26,984 nt of DNA from Erysipelotrichaceae bacterium (GTDB lineage: Bacteria; Bacillota_I; Bacilli_A; Erysipelotrichales; Erysipelotrichaceae). The notes beneath the pieces are model-generated. The model worked only from the letters and a program-made list of their open reading frames with translations. It made no database searches and had not been told where the DNA came from. The position numbers and the translations under genes are program-made. The stretch's first letter is position 1, and the number at the start of each line of letters is the position of its first letter. Positions 15,421-23,511 of the stretch are shown here, piece by piece. The stretch lies in contig JAILBD010000098.1 in NCBI GenBank assembly GCA_024681275.1, positions 1 to 26,984 of the forward strand, written 5' to 3'.

Positions 15421-15449
15421 ATTATATCCCCTCGGATCATGATAGTCCT
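15421..15449 (-). promoter_or_regulatory. Promoter of the M28 peptidase gene
   Basis: On the minus strand a perfect -10 TATAAT (15421-15426) is preceded, after a 17-bp spacer, by AGGACT (15444-15449), a 3/6 match to the -35 consensus. The leader to the ATG at 15356 is about 55-60 nt. Confidence 0.6.
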
Positions 15450-15466
15450 TCTCTATGATCATCATC

Positions 15467-15494
15467 AAAAAAACGGACAGCTATCACTGCCCGT
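15467..15494 (-). terminator. Intrinsic terminator of the agmatine deiminase operon
   Basis: An 8-bp stem with one G-U pair (ACGGGCAG / CTGTCCGT, 15487-15494 with 15473-15480) closes a 6-nt loop and is followed by at least six U residues. It lies about 17 nt after the decarboxylase gene stop. No terminator is visible between the decarboxylase gene and arcC, so this hairpin ends the five-gene unit. Confidence 0.88.
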
Positions 15495-15510
15495 CCATAC
15501 ACATGTTTCT

Positions 15511-16659
15511 CTATTTCAGTTCCAAATGCGCGTAATCCGTGCCCATCAGGATGTGTTCTCCTGTTTTTGCCAGCATCGTGAACCTGACTTTCTCTTCAAA
15601 CAGCATCACGAAATCGCTGCCGCCAAAAAGGAAATAACCCATCGGATCGCCTTTTTTCACCTCATCGCCTATCTTCAGATCCTCTTCAAAGTTGCACGAA
15701 CAGATCTGAGACATGCCGATCGGCAGGCAGGCAACAAGACCGAATGCCGTTTCCAGGATCGCGCAATCCCTGGTCTCCACAGCCTGCCAGGAAGAGTCCG
15801 AACAGGTCAGGAAATAACGCTTGCTGACCGGATCGAAAGCTGTATGACCGCCGACCGCATTGGACCCTACGATCTTATACATATCGATGATCTTTCCATC
15901 GATCGGAAAATGGTAACGGTGATAGTCATGGACATTCAGGAATGTGTGGGTCAGTGTTCCGTTATGGAAGACGCCCCTGTACTCTTCCTTATGAAGCAGA
16001 TCATCGACGGTATAGAACTTATGCGATTTGATCTTGACCCCTTCATCCGCGATATAACCATCCTCTTTGATCGCGAAGACGCCCTCCGGTTCTGAATCTG
16101 CCGGACAGATCAGTTCCGCCTTTCCGATCGGTCTCAAAGAAGGATCGACCAGTCTGCGGGAAAAGAACTCGTTGTAGCTGTGCCATATGTTCTCTTTTCC
16201 ATACCAGCCGGTATTCATCCCGAAAGAATCATCTTCAAACTGTTTTCTGAAATACTCATCATTCCAGGAATCCTCAGAAGAAAGGTAGTTGCCCCAGTCG
16301 ATGGAAAAATCCCTGATCCAGCTTGCGATCGGCTCATGATACTCCAGAGTCGGCAGATAGTAGTCCTTGTCTTTCAGTTCATCGAGATACTGACCGAAAA
16401 CGAACCAGAAATAGTTGATCGACTGTTTGATGCGGGTGTAGAGATCCGGGAAGAGGCTCTCTTCCAGGACTTCCCAAGGCATGCATCTGCAAGCCCAGTC
16501 CAGATAATCATAGAATTCTTCCAGGTCAAAGGCCGGATTCGTTGAATGATCCGGATTCTGTTCACGTGCCTGATCCAGAGCTTTCTGCATCAGAGCCCTG
16601 TTTGCAGGATCTTCCATCAGCTGGATGAACTTTTTTGTGATCTCTTGTCTGTTTTTCAT
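15511..16659 (-). CDS. Pyruvoyl-dependent decarboxylase of the phosphatidylserine decarboxylase superfamily, PsiD-like
   Basis: A 382-residue proenzyme of the PSD superfamily. Self-cleavage before Ser348 in FGGSDF should make the pyruvoyl group. The other triad members are Asp188 (CPADSE) and His250 (FLNVHDYHRYHFP). Canonical type II PSDs are about 290 residues and begin near the NEFFSRRL stretch (here 163-170). This protein has about 160 more residues in front, with no membrane helix, and shares DWGNYLSSEDS and FLNVHDYHR-like stretches with my recollection of fungal tryptophan decarboxylase PsiD. The substrate may therefore be an amino acid rather than phosphatidylserine. It starts 8 bp after arcC; AGGA, overlapping the arcC stop, is its ribosome binding site. 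Being last in the agmatine operon also favours an amine-related role. Superfamily assignment is firm; substrate is inference. Confidence 0.85.
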   Translation of the reverse strand: MKNRQEITKKFIQLMEDPANRALMQKALDQAREQNPDHSTNPAFDLEEFYDYLDWACRCMPWEVLEESLFPDLYTRIKQSINYFWFVFGQYLDELKDKDYYLPTLEYHEPIASWIRDFSIDWGNYLSSEDSWNDEYFRKQFEDDSFGMNTGWYGKENIWHSYNEFFSRRLVDPSLRPIGKAELICPADSEPEGVFAIKEDGYIADEGVKIKSHKFYTVDDLLHKEEYRGVFHNGTLTHTFLNVHDYHRYHFPIDGKIIDMYKIVGSNAVGGHTAFDPVSKRYFLTCSDSSWQAVETRDCAILETAFGLVACLPIGMSQICSCNFEEDLKIGDEVKKGDPMGYFLFGGSDFVMLFEEKVRFTMLAKTGEHILMGTDYAHLELK

Positions 16660-16667
16660 TTCATATC

Positions 16668-17603
16668 CTATTTGTGAATGACCGTTCCTGTCTTTCCCTG
16701 CAAAGCCTCTTTCGCCTTCTCCAGAGAAGTGATCAGAGCCACACCATTCAAACTGTTCTCCACATAATCGATGCAGGATTCAACTTTCGGAAGCATGCTG
16801 CCCTTGGCGAAATGGCCTTCTTCGATGTATCTGTATGCGTCCGCCAAAGACATCTCATCCAGGTCTTTCTGCTTTGGCGTGTTGAAATCGATCGACACTT
16901 TCTCCACTGCCGTCAGTATCACCAGCATATCCGCATTGAGATCCAGCGCCAGTTTTGCGCTGGCTCTGTCCTTATCGATGACAGCAGCCACGCCTTCATA
17001 ATAGTCGCTGTCTTTGATCACCGGTATGCCACCGCCTCCGACCGTGATGACGATCGTTCCCTTAGCGACCAGTTCTTCCACCACCGGAAGTTCAACGATG
17101 CTGACGGGATGCGGCGAAGGAACGACCCTCCTGTATCCCCTGCCGGCATCCTCGGCAAAGGTATAGCCGGTCTCTTCAGCGATCTTGTCCGCCTCTTCCT
17201 TGCTGTAGAAAGAGCCGATCGGTTTGGTCGGATGTTCAAAAGACTTGTCATGCTCATCCACTTCCACCTGTGTGATGATCGTCACAACATCCTTCTTCAG
17301 GCCTCTTCTCTTCAATTCGCGTCCGATCGACTGCTGAAGATGATATCCGATGTAACCCTGCGTCATCGCTCCGCATTCCGGAAACGGCATCAGAGGTGTT
17401 ACGGACTTCATCTGATGTGAATTCTCAAAAGCGAGGTTGACCATGCCGACCTGGGGACCGTTGCCATGTCCGATGACGACATCGTATCCTTCTTCAGCCA
17501 GATCGACGATCGTCGAAGCGGTCCTCTTGACCAGTTCCAGCTGTTCCACAGGTGTATTGCCCAGGGCGTTTCCGCCCAGGGCAATCACTAATCTTCTATT
17601 CAT
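16668..17603 (-). CDS. arcC: Carbamate kinase
   Basis: A 311-residue amino-acid-kinase-fold enzyme, the normal length for ArcC/AguC. It converts carbamoyl phosphate plus ADP to ATP plus carbamate (then ammonia and CO2), the energy-yielding last step of agmatine breakdown. Motifs: ALGGNALG near the start, IGHGNGPQVG, and EGVAAVIDKDRASAKLAL for ATP binding. The ATG at 17603 follows the ptcA stop after one base (TGATATG). No Shine-Dalgarno is visible, so translation is probably by re-initiation. An upstream in-frame TTG at 17645 would add 14 residues not seen in the family. It belongs to the aguA-aguD-ptcA-arcC unit. Confidence 0.94.
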   Translation of the reverse strand: MNRRLVIALGGNALGNTPVEQLELVKRTASTIVDLAEEGYDVVIGHGNGPQVGMVNLAFENSHQMKSVTPLMPFPECGAMTQGYIGYHLQQSIGRELKRRGLKKDVVTIITQVEVDEHDKSFEHPTKPIGSFYSKEEADKIAEETGYTFAEDAGRGYRRVVPSPHPVSIVELPVVEELVAKGTIVITVGGGGIPVIKDSDYYEGVAAVIDKDRASAKLALDLNADMLVILTAVEKVSIDFNTPKQKDLDEMSLADAYRYIEEGHFAKGSMLPKVESCIDYVENSLNGVALITSLEKAKEALQGKTGTVIHK

Positions 17604-17604
17604 A

Positions 17605-18633
17605 TCAATACAGATCGTAACCGTATTTTTCCAAGGTCTTATCAAGATCCTCTTTTGCGGCGGCCTTGTGTGCCTGAGTGTATTTTCTTCTATCCTTTGT
17701 GAAGTAGACGAGAAGACCTCTCATGGCCGTCAGACGATTCCAGGCTTCTTCCCAGCACAGTGATGATGCGGAATCCGCAACTTCATCCGTGACATCCTCA
17801 CCTCTGGTACAAGGCAGGCAGTGCAGGAACTTGCAGCCCAAAGCGCCCTTGTTCATCAGTTCTCTGTTGACCTGATACTTCTGGAAGATCTCGATCCTTT
17901 CTTCCTTGCTGAGTTCAGCTTCATAGAGTCCATACCAGACATCGGTGTAGAAGAAATCAGCGCCATATACGTCTTTCTCGTCCTCTGTCACCTTCCAGGT
18001 ACCGCCGGAGACCTTGCAGTTTTCTTCAAAGATCCTTCTGTGTTTCTCAGTGAACGGCTGGGTCTTCGGATTGTTCAGAGGTCCATAGAAGACGAAGTGC
18101 GCACCAAGCTTCGTGCAGATGAAGCCCAGGGATGCCGCGACCTGCGTGAAGTCGCCGCAGAAGACGACCTTGCAGTCTTCGAAACGCTTTCCGGCCGGCA
18201 AGTGTTCCATCATCGTGATGACATCGGCGATCGCCTGAGTCGGATGGGTATAATCGGACATCGCATTGATGACCGGAACAGTCGTCGCATTGGCAAGATC
18301 GGTGACCGTCTTGTGCTCGATGACTCTCGCCATGATGATGTCGACCAGACCGCTCAGCACTCTGCCGGTATCCTCGATCGTCTCATGGCCACCGAGCTGT
18401 ATCATGCCCGGGCCCAGATACTGGGCATGGCCGCCCATCTGTGTCATCGCCGTTTCAAAAGAACAGCGGGTCCTGGTGGAAGACTGCTGGAATATCATGG
18501 CCAGAGTCATATCCTTCATCAGCGGAGGATAGTAGCCTTCCTGAATGGATCTCTTTATGGCACGCGAGATCTCGATGATCTCCATCAGTTCTTCTTTCGT
18601 AAAGTCATTGACGGTAATAAAATCTTTTTTCAT
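17605..18633 (-). CDS. ptcA: Putrescine carbamoyltransferase
   Basis: A 342-residue transcarbamylase that splits N-carbamoylputrescine with phosphate into putrescine and carbamoyl phosphate. It has the carbamoyl-phosphate loop SSTRTR (51-56), HPTQ, and the HCLPCTRGEDVTDEV catalytic region. Features that mark PTCase rather than ornithine carbamoyltransferase are YLGPGMIQLGGHETIEDT, DVWYGLYEAELS, and the extended C-terminal helix after GLLVYFT. The neighbours (agmatine deiminase, antiporter, carbamate kinase) agree. AAAAGGAG, overlapping the aguD stop, is its ribosome binding site; the gap to aguD is 3 bp. One variation is Cys for the Val that I recall after the STRTR loop in the Enterococcus enzyme. 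Confidence 0.94.
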   Translation of the reverse strand: MKKDFITVNDFTKEELMEIIEISRAIKRSIQEGYYPPLMKDMTLAMIFQQSSTRTRCSFETAMTQMGGHAQYLGPGMIQLGGHETIEDTGRVLSGLVDIIMARVIEHKTVTDLANATTVPVINAMSDYTHPTQAIADVITMMEHLPAGKRFEDCKVVFCGDFTQVAASLGFICTKLGAHFVFYGPLNNPKTQPFTEKHRRIFEENCKVSGGTWKVTEDEKDVYGADFFYTDVWYGLYEAELSKEERIEIFQKYQVNRELMNKGALGCKFLHCLPCTRGEDVTDEVADSASSLCWEEAWNRLTAMRGLLVYFTKDRRKYTQAHKAAAKEDLDKTLEKYGYDLY

Positions 18634-18636
18634 TGA

Positions 18637-20001
18637 TTAGCTCCTTTTCTTACCCGCAAAATACAGATAGACACCAACACCGAAAGTCAAAGCCAGGCCG
18701 ATCCACTGCATCCAGAATCCGAAACCGCTCGGATCAAGATCCAGCAATGAATAAGTGGCCAAAGCGACCGACAGTGTGCATAAGATGACGATGATCGTCA
18801 TGCCGGCCTTTCCACCCGGGACAGCATAGACTCTAGGCGTATCGTCAGTGAGCTTCAGTTTCAGAGCTGCCGGGAACATCAGCAGGTAGCAGAGCATGAA
18901 AACGATCGAAGAGAACGCGAAGATCGTCCAGAAAACGTCGTTGGCATTGCCAGAAAGTGTATAGTTGAGAACGAGCAGCAGACTTGAGATGACGCCCATG
19001 ACATAGTAGAGATTATCGGCAGTGCCATACTTCGGATGTCTGTGTCCGAGGAATTTGGAACGCTTGTCAAGATCGGCAGCCATGAAAGATTCGTTGCCAC
19101 CCAAGGTCCATGTGATCATGTTGGCGACCAGAGTCAGGATCGAAGCGAATATGACGACATAGAAGACGATGTTGCCGGCAGGACCGAACACCGTGCAAAG
19201 CTCCTGCAGTGCAAAGACGAAACCATCGACCTCGTCGATCGCGTCCGCCGGGATAGCCGCCAGAACACCGAAGGAACCGAAGCAGTAGATCGCGACGATC
19301 GCGATACCGGCAATGATCGTCATCTTTGGAACGGTGTGCTTGGCATCTTCGATCTGAGAACCGATGGAACCGATCAGCTCAAAGCCCAGGAGGTTGTAGA
19401 CGATGACCGCGAAATAACCGCCATCCTCAGGGTTGATGATATCCGCAAAAGAAGGGATCCAGTTGCTGAAGGAGAAGTCATTGGCAAAACCGTTTTTGAT
19501 GCCGTATATGACACCCAAAAGACCCAGCAGGACCAGGATGCCCATCTTCAGATAAGCCATGATCGAAGCGACTTCAACAGAGAGGTCGATGCCCTTGACA
19601 CCGATATAGACGATGACCCAGCACATCGCGATGGCGATGCCCGCCTGTAAAAAGACAGGCATTTCCGGCCAGATCGCCAGGACCAGCCAGCCTGAGAATG
19701 CTGTAAAGACCGCCGGCATCCAGAAAGCGACGTTGATCCAGTACATCCAGCCTTCCATGACGCCCCAGAATTCGCCGAAAGCCCTCTGGACCCAGGAGAC
19801 GATGCCGCCGTCATCCGGATATGTCGAACCCAGTTCAGCGGACATCAGTCCGTAAGGAAGGAAGAAGAAGATCGCCGAAATGATCCAGATCGAGATCGAA
19901 GAGACGCCAATGATCGTCGGAGCGACAAAGGAGTCCAGGACCAGGATAGAACATACGGTGAACAGAACTGTCTTGGTAAGTGAAACTTTATTGTTGTTCA
20001 T
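18637..20001 (-). CDS. aguD: Agmatine/putrescine antiporter (APC family)
   Basis: A 454-residue transporter with about twelve hydrophobic helices and the APC-superfamily opening, including an unwound first helix around SFVAPTIIGVSS and the AELGSTYPDDGGIVSWV stretch. It should exchange external agmatine for internal putrescine across the membrane. Family membership is clear from sequence; the substrate pair is inferred from its place between aguA and ptcA, as in enterococcal and streptococcal agu operons. AAAGG lies 8 nt before the ATG; the gap from aguA is 17 bp. Confidence 0.88.
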   Translation of the reverse strand: MNNNKVSLTKTVLFTVCSILVLDSFVAPTIIGVSSISIWIISAIFFFLPYGLMSAELGSTYPDDGGIVSWVQRAFGEFWGVMEGWMYWINVAFWMPAVFTAFSGWLVLAIWPEMPVFLQAGIAIAMCWVIVYIGVKGIDLSVEVASIMAYLKMGILVLLGLLGVIYGIKNGFANDFSFSNWIPSFADIINPEDGGYFAVIVYNLLGFELIGSIGSQIEDAKHTVPKMTIIAGIAIVAIYCFGSFGVLAAIPADAIDEVDGFVFALQELCTVFGPAGNIVFYVVIFASILTLVANMITWTLGGNESFMAADLDKRSKFLGHRHPKYGTADNLYYVMGVISSLLLVLNYTLSGNANDVFWTIFAFSSIVFMLCYLLMFPAALKLKLTDDTPRVYAVPGGKAGMTIIVILCTLSVALATYSLLDLDPSGFGFWMQWIGLALTFGVGVYLYFAGKKRS

Positions 20002-20018
20002 AGTGTGACCTTTCTTTG

Positions 20019-21116
20019 TTACTTAGGTTGTTGCTGCGTGATGCAGTGGATATTGCCGCCGCCATAGACGACTTCCCAGCTCGGACAGCCAACGACCGTC
20101 TTATCCGGGAAGATCTCCTGGAGCTGCTTGATCGCCAGAGCATCGTATTCATCGCCATACTGCGGGCAGATGATGCCGTCATTGGTGATCAGGAAATTCA
20201 GATAGGAAGCGATACAAATGTCTCCCTCTTCACGAGGCAGCGATCCCTCAACATAATCGATCGTGAAATCCTTACCGATCGTCACATCCTTCTTAGGCAT
20301 CGTCAGCTTGTGGACCTTGAGTTTGCGTCCCTTGGCATCTGTTGCCTCTGAAAGAGTCTGATATGCATCATGGCACTGCTGATAGAAGGAATTATCCGGA
20401 TCATCGGTCCAGATGCAGATGACCTCGCCCGGTCTTGCAAAACAGGCGACATCATCGACATGACCCGTCGTCTCCTCAGGATCGATGCCATCCTTGATCC
20501 AGATCGTCTTGTCGATAGAAAGATAGTCGTAGAACTTCTTCTCGATATCTTCTCTGCTCAGATCTGGATTCCTGCCCGGTGAAAGCAGACACATCTCCGT
20601 CGTCAGCATCGTTCCTTCGCCATCTGTATGGATGGAACCGCCCTCCAGAATGAAATCGTGACAATTGTAGGTGTCGATCCTTTCGATCTCGCAGACCTTC
20701 TGAGCCAGAGCCTCATCTTTGTCCCATGGGAAGTACAGACCATCATAGAAACCGCCATAGGCATTGAAACCCCAGTCGCAGGCTCTGATCTCACCGGTCG
20801 CATCATTCTTGATGAAAGTCGGTCCGGTATCACGGAACCACGCATCGTTGTTGGACATTTCGATGACCCTGATCTCGCTAGGCAGAACATTTCTTGCGTG
20901 TGCGTACTGTTCAGCACTCACCAGCATCGTCACCGGTGTGAACTTTGAGATGGTGACAGCGATATCTGCATACTGTTTCTGAGCCGGTTTGCCCCCGTCT
21001 CTCCAGACATCCGGTCTCTCAGGCCAGATCATCCAGATCTGGCTCTGCGGCTCAAACTCACCAGGCCAGCGAAAACCATCTTCTCTGGGAGTCGAACCTT
21101 CAATTCTTTTAGCCAT
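20019..21116 (-). CDS. aguA: Agmatine deiminase
   Basis: A 365-residue enzyme of the guanidino-group-modifying (PAD-like) superfamily that hydrolyses agmatine to N-carbamoylputrescine and ammonia. Catalytic Cys358 sits in YGGGNIHCITQQ. The other active-site residues are Asp96 (WFRDTGP), His219 (ETTGHVDD) and Asp221. PRE-DGFRWPGEFEP near the start and WDKDEA are typical of AguA. The ATG at 21116 was chosen because AAAGGGA lies about 8 nt upstream; an in-frame start at 21140 has none. It is the first gene of the agmatine operon. No LuxR-type AguR regulator is in the window. Confidence 0.95.
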   Translation of the reverse strand: MAKRIEGSTPREDGFRWPGEFEPQSQIWMIWPERPDVWRDGGKPAQKQYADIAVTISKFTPVTMLVSAEQYAHARNVLPSEIRVIEMSNNDAWFRDTGPTFIKNDATGEIRACDWGFNAYGGFYDGLYFPWDKDEALAQKVCEIERIDTYNCHDFILEGGSIHTDGEGTMLTTEMCLLSPGRNPDLSREDIEKKFYDYLSIDKTIWIKDGIDPEETTGHVDDVACFARPGEVICIWTDDPDNSFYQQCHDAYQTLSEATDAKGRKLKVHKLTMPKKDVTIGKDFTIDYVEGSLPREEGDICIASYLNFLITNDGIICPQYGDEYDALAIKQLQEIFPDKTVVGCPSWEVVYGGGNIHCITQQQPK

Positions 21117-21170
21117 ATGATTATCCCTTTCCAACCGCATGTGATGCTATTTGATAAAACGCATCGTGCG

Positions 21171-21198
21171 ATAATACCAGCTAATTTTAGGATATCAC
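21171..21198 (-). promoter_or_regulatory. Candidate promoter of the agmatine operon
   Basis: On the minus strand TATTAT (21171-21176), preceded by TG as an extended -10, lies 16 bp after GTGATA (21193-21198; 4/6 to the -35 consensus). The leader would be about 48 nt. A small inverted repeat, CGCA-CGA-TGCG (21160-21170), covers the expected start of transcription and could be an operator, but its arms are only 4 bp. Confidence 0.45.
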
Positions 21199-21224
21199 TT
21201 TAGAAGCGACATCGACAAGGCGAC

Positions 21225-21248
21225 AAAAAAGGAAGATCAAGGTCTTCC
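21225..21248 (-). terminator. Intrinsic terminator of the ydcF-like operon
   Basis: The stem GGAAGA / TCTTCC (21243-21248 with 21231-21236) closes a 6-nt loop and is followed by six U residues. The TGA stop of the ydcF-like gene (21237-21239) is located in the loop. Confidence 0.88.
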
Positions 21249-22268
21249 GGCTAAAACGAAAATAAAAGGACTGATGACAAGCAGATAGGCAAGCAGCGTC
21301 CAGAACAGACGCTTCCTGTCGGAATAGACAGCCACGAATTCCCTGATCACCGCACTTGGCCAGTAGTAGAAAGCCGTCCTGGCACCGATGCCGACACAAG
21401 GGATATCGAGCTGATGTGCGAGCAGTACACAACGGAAGATGTGATAGTTGCTGCTGACAAGGGCGATCTTGCTGCCCTTGTCCCTGTGTCTGATGAGATC
21501 ATAAGAGAAGAGCAGATTCTCTTTTGTCGAAACAGACCTGTCTTCCAGGAGGATGTGTTCCTCATCTATCCCATTCTGTCTGAGATATCTTGAGATCGCC
21601 TCTGCTTCCGAGATCTTTTCATTTGATCCCTGACCTCCGCTGCAGATGATCATGGCTCTTTCATTCCCCAAGTGAAAGATCCTGATCGCCCTGTCGATGC
21701 GGTTGGCCAGCAGTTTCGATACCTGATCCCCCTGCAGAAGGCCGCATCCATGAATGATGATGTAATCAAAATCATTCCGATGAGGAACGAACTGGAAAAA
21801 GATCATATACACAACAAAAAGGAGGATCAGTGAAGAAAAAAAGAATACGGAAATGCCGACAAAAAGCAGAAACATGCTCATCTTCTGAAACATCTCGATA
21901 CCCATACTGTAATTGAAGACGACATCTGAGATCAGGGAAAGTTCACCTATTTCTATGCCGATCCCCAGGAGCAACGAAAGCAGATTCGCAAAAGATCTGC
22001 CTTCCATTCTGATCATCGTGATCCCGTTCATGATCAGCAGGAACGGGACCAGCAGCAGCATCAGAAAACTGGCGATCACCGCGATGAGCATCGACGAACC
22101 CAGATCCTTTGTGAACAGATAGATCAGAAAGACGAAACTTATGATCAGCGACCACATGAGAAAAACACTGTTAAAAAGCCTGTACGGACGAAGCAGTGAC
22201 AGTACAAGCGTTACAAGCCAGGACAGGCCTGTGATCACGATAAGGGACAATAATAATTCCGGATCCAT
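21237..22268 (-). CDS. YdcF-like membrane protein (DUF218 domain)
   Basis: A 343-residue protein. The N-terminal half (about 1-165) holds five or so membrane helices. Residues about 168-305 form a DUF218 domain, with IIHGCGLLQGDQVSKLLANR, CSGGQGSNEKISEAEAI, LEDRSVSTKENLLFS and VSSNYHIFRC. A final helix (about 320-340) follows. DUF218 proteins such as YdcF and SanA/ElyC act at the cell envelope, but the reaction is not settled. AGGTGATCT, overlapping the stop of the upstream GNAT gene, is the ribosome binding site (gap 3 bp), so the genes are co-translated. It is last in the run and ends at a terminator. Confidence 0.85.
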   Translation of the reverse strand: MDPELLLSLIVITGLSWLVTLVLSLLRPYRLFNSVFLMWSLIISFVFLIYLFTKDLGSSMLIAVIASFLMLLLVPFLLIMNGITMIRMEGRSFANLLSLLLGIGIEIGELSLISDVVFNYSMGIEMFQKMSMFLLFVGISVFFFSSLILLFVVYMIFFQFVPHRNDFDYIIIHGCGLLQGDQVSKLLANRIDRAIRIFHLGNERAMIICSGGQGSNEKISEAEAISRYLRQNGIDEEHILLEDRSVSTKENLLFSYDLIRHRDKGSKIALVSSNYHIFRCVLLAHQLDIPCVGIGARTAFYYWPSAVIREFVAVYSDRKRLFWTLLAYLLVISPFIFVLAGRP

Positions 22269-22271
22269 AGA

Positions 22272-22730
22272 TCACCTGTGAATATACAGCCTTGAAAGAC
22301 CCGATTCACCCTCGCTTTGTACCATACAGAAGAATTCCCAGCCATATCTCTCATAGAAACCATCATGATCGGTCACCAGGTAAAGCGGTGAGATACCTTT
22401 TGATCGCATATCCTCCACCGCCATATCCAGCAAAGCACCTGCTATGCCCTTGCGGCGATGTTTCTCTTCAGTATATACGGCGCAGACATTGGGAGCAAGA
22501 TCCTTCCTATTGTGAAAGTCGTTTTCGATCACGCCCAATCCGCCCACGATCTTCCCTTCATACAGGCACAGATACCACCCGTATTCCGTCTGCCCTTTCA
22601 GGTATGCATCCATACAGGTGCGATACTCTTCTGTGGCAACGCCCCATTTCTCGTGAAACCAGACAGCTGCTTCCTCTTCAAGTTCAGGCATCTGCCTCAG
22701 AGTGATGAATTCAAACCCATCTTTCATCAT
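22272..22730 (-). CDS. GNAT acetyltransferase
   Basis: A 152-residue GNAT protein. The acetyl-CoA motif is visible in CAVYTEEKHRRKGIAGALL (about 84-102), and the C-terminal DGFYERYGWEF is the usual last strand. The substrate is unknown. It lies between a YoaP-like acetyltransferase gene (7 bp upstream) and the ydcF-like gene (3 bp downstream), so it is part of an operon. Two ATGs stand side by side at the start (22730 and 22727); I use the first. Confidence 0.83.
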   Translation of the reverse strand: MMKDGFEFITLRQMPELEEEAAVWFHEKWGVATEEYRTCMDAYLKGQTEYGWYLCLYEGKIVGGLGVIENDFHNRKDLAPNVCAVYTEEKHRRKGIAGALLDMAVEDMRSKGISPLYLVTDHDGFYERYGWEFFCMVQSEGESGLSRLYIHR

Positions 22731-22737
22731 ATCTATT

Positions 22738-23484
22738 TCATCTTCCCAGAAGTTTCAAAAACTTCTTATCATTCATCTGTTCATTCGTCAGATATTCTCC
22801 ATCACAGAAAAGCGCATAATTGGTCACCGGTGTCGGCGCATTCTGCGCCTCTTCCTTCGCATTCAGATGGATCGCTTTGAATTCAACACCTTCCCTTGCA
22901 GCCGTCTCTTCCAGGATCGGAACATATTTGCCATTGAAAGGACATTGATTCGTATAGTACAGAACATAACCCGTTTCATCGATATGCGGATGTTTTGCGC
23001 AGTCTTTGAATCCAGGCTTTACGGCATCTTTTTCTAAAGGCAGGTACCAGAGCTGGATCCCGTTATCGGCCTCATCGGCAACTTCAAATCCCTTGTATTT
23101 CAGATATTTCGGATCGGCAAGAAAAGGTTTCTTCTTGGCAGAAGAAAGGATGCAGAGACCTTTTCTGCCTTTATTCCTGCTGTCCCTGATGCATTCATTC
23201 AGAAGGTCATTGGAATAACCGTGTCCTTTGAAAGACCCGGAGACCCACAGGCAGTCGATGAACATATAGTCATCCGCTTCGATCGGATTCCATGCGTTCT
23301 CCGCAGGCAGATACTCGATGAAACACTTTCCGCGTTCAACACTCTTCAGAAAAACGAGTCCATCATCAAAACGATCCGCGAGCCACGCTTTCTTGGAAGA
23401 CACCTGTATATCTCTGTTGTTTGAAATAGCGCAGCAGATATGTTCGTTTTCAAGATTCTCCTTTGTCAGCCTGATATATTCCAT
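22738..23484 (-). CDS. YoaP-like GNAT acetyltransferase with thioredoxin-like C-terminal domain
   Basis: A 248-residue protein resembling B. subtilis YoaP. The N-terminal 160 residues form a GNAT domain (the FIDCLWVSGSFKGHGYSNDLL stretch carries the acetyl-CoA loop). From about 172, YVLYYTNQCPFNGKYVP starts a thioredoxin-like unit that lacks a CxxC pair (CPFNG only) and corresponds to the YoaP-like domain. The family is annotated as N-acetyltransferases of unknown substrate. GAGG lies 8 nt before the ATG. It starts 27 bp after the P-loop ATPase gene and is followed by the second GNAT. Confidence 0.8.
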   Translation of the reverse strand: MEYIRLTKENLENEHICCAISNNRDIQVSSKKAWLADRFDDGLVFLKSVERGKCFIEYLPAENAWNPIEADDYMFIDCLWVSGSFKGHGYSNDLLNECIRDSRNKGRKGLCILSSAKKKPFLADPKYLKYKGFEVADEADNGIQLWYLPLEKDAVKPGFKDCAKHPHIDETGYVLYYTNQCPFNGKYVPILEETAAREGVEFKAIHLNAKEEAQNAPTPVTNYALFCDGEYLTNEQMNDKKFLKLLGR

Positions 23485-23511
23485 GATCGTTCCTCACCTG
23501 CTTTCTCAACA

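Noticed and set aside
21150..21170. A catabolite-responsive (cre) site at the agmatine promoter
   Set aside because: The CG step is two positions out of register with the cre consensus. Only a 4-bp-arm inverted repeat remains.
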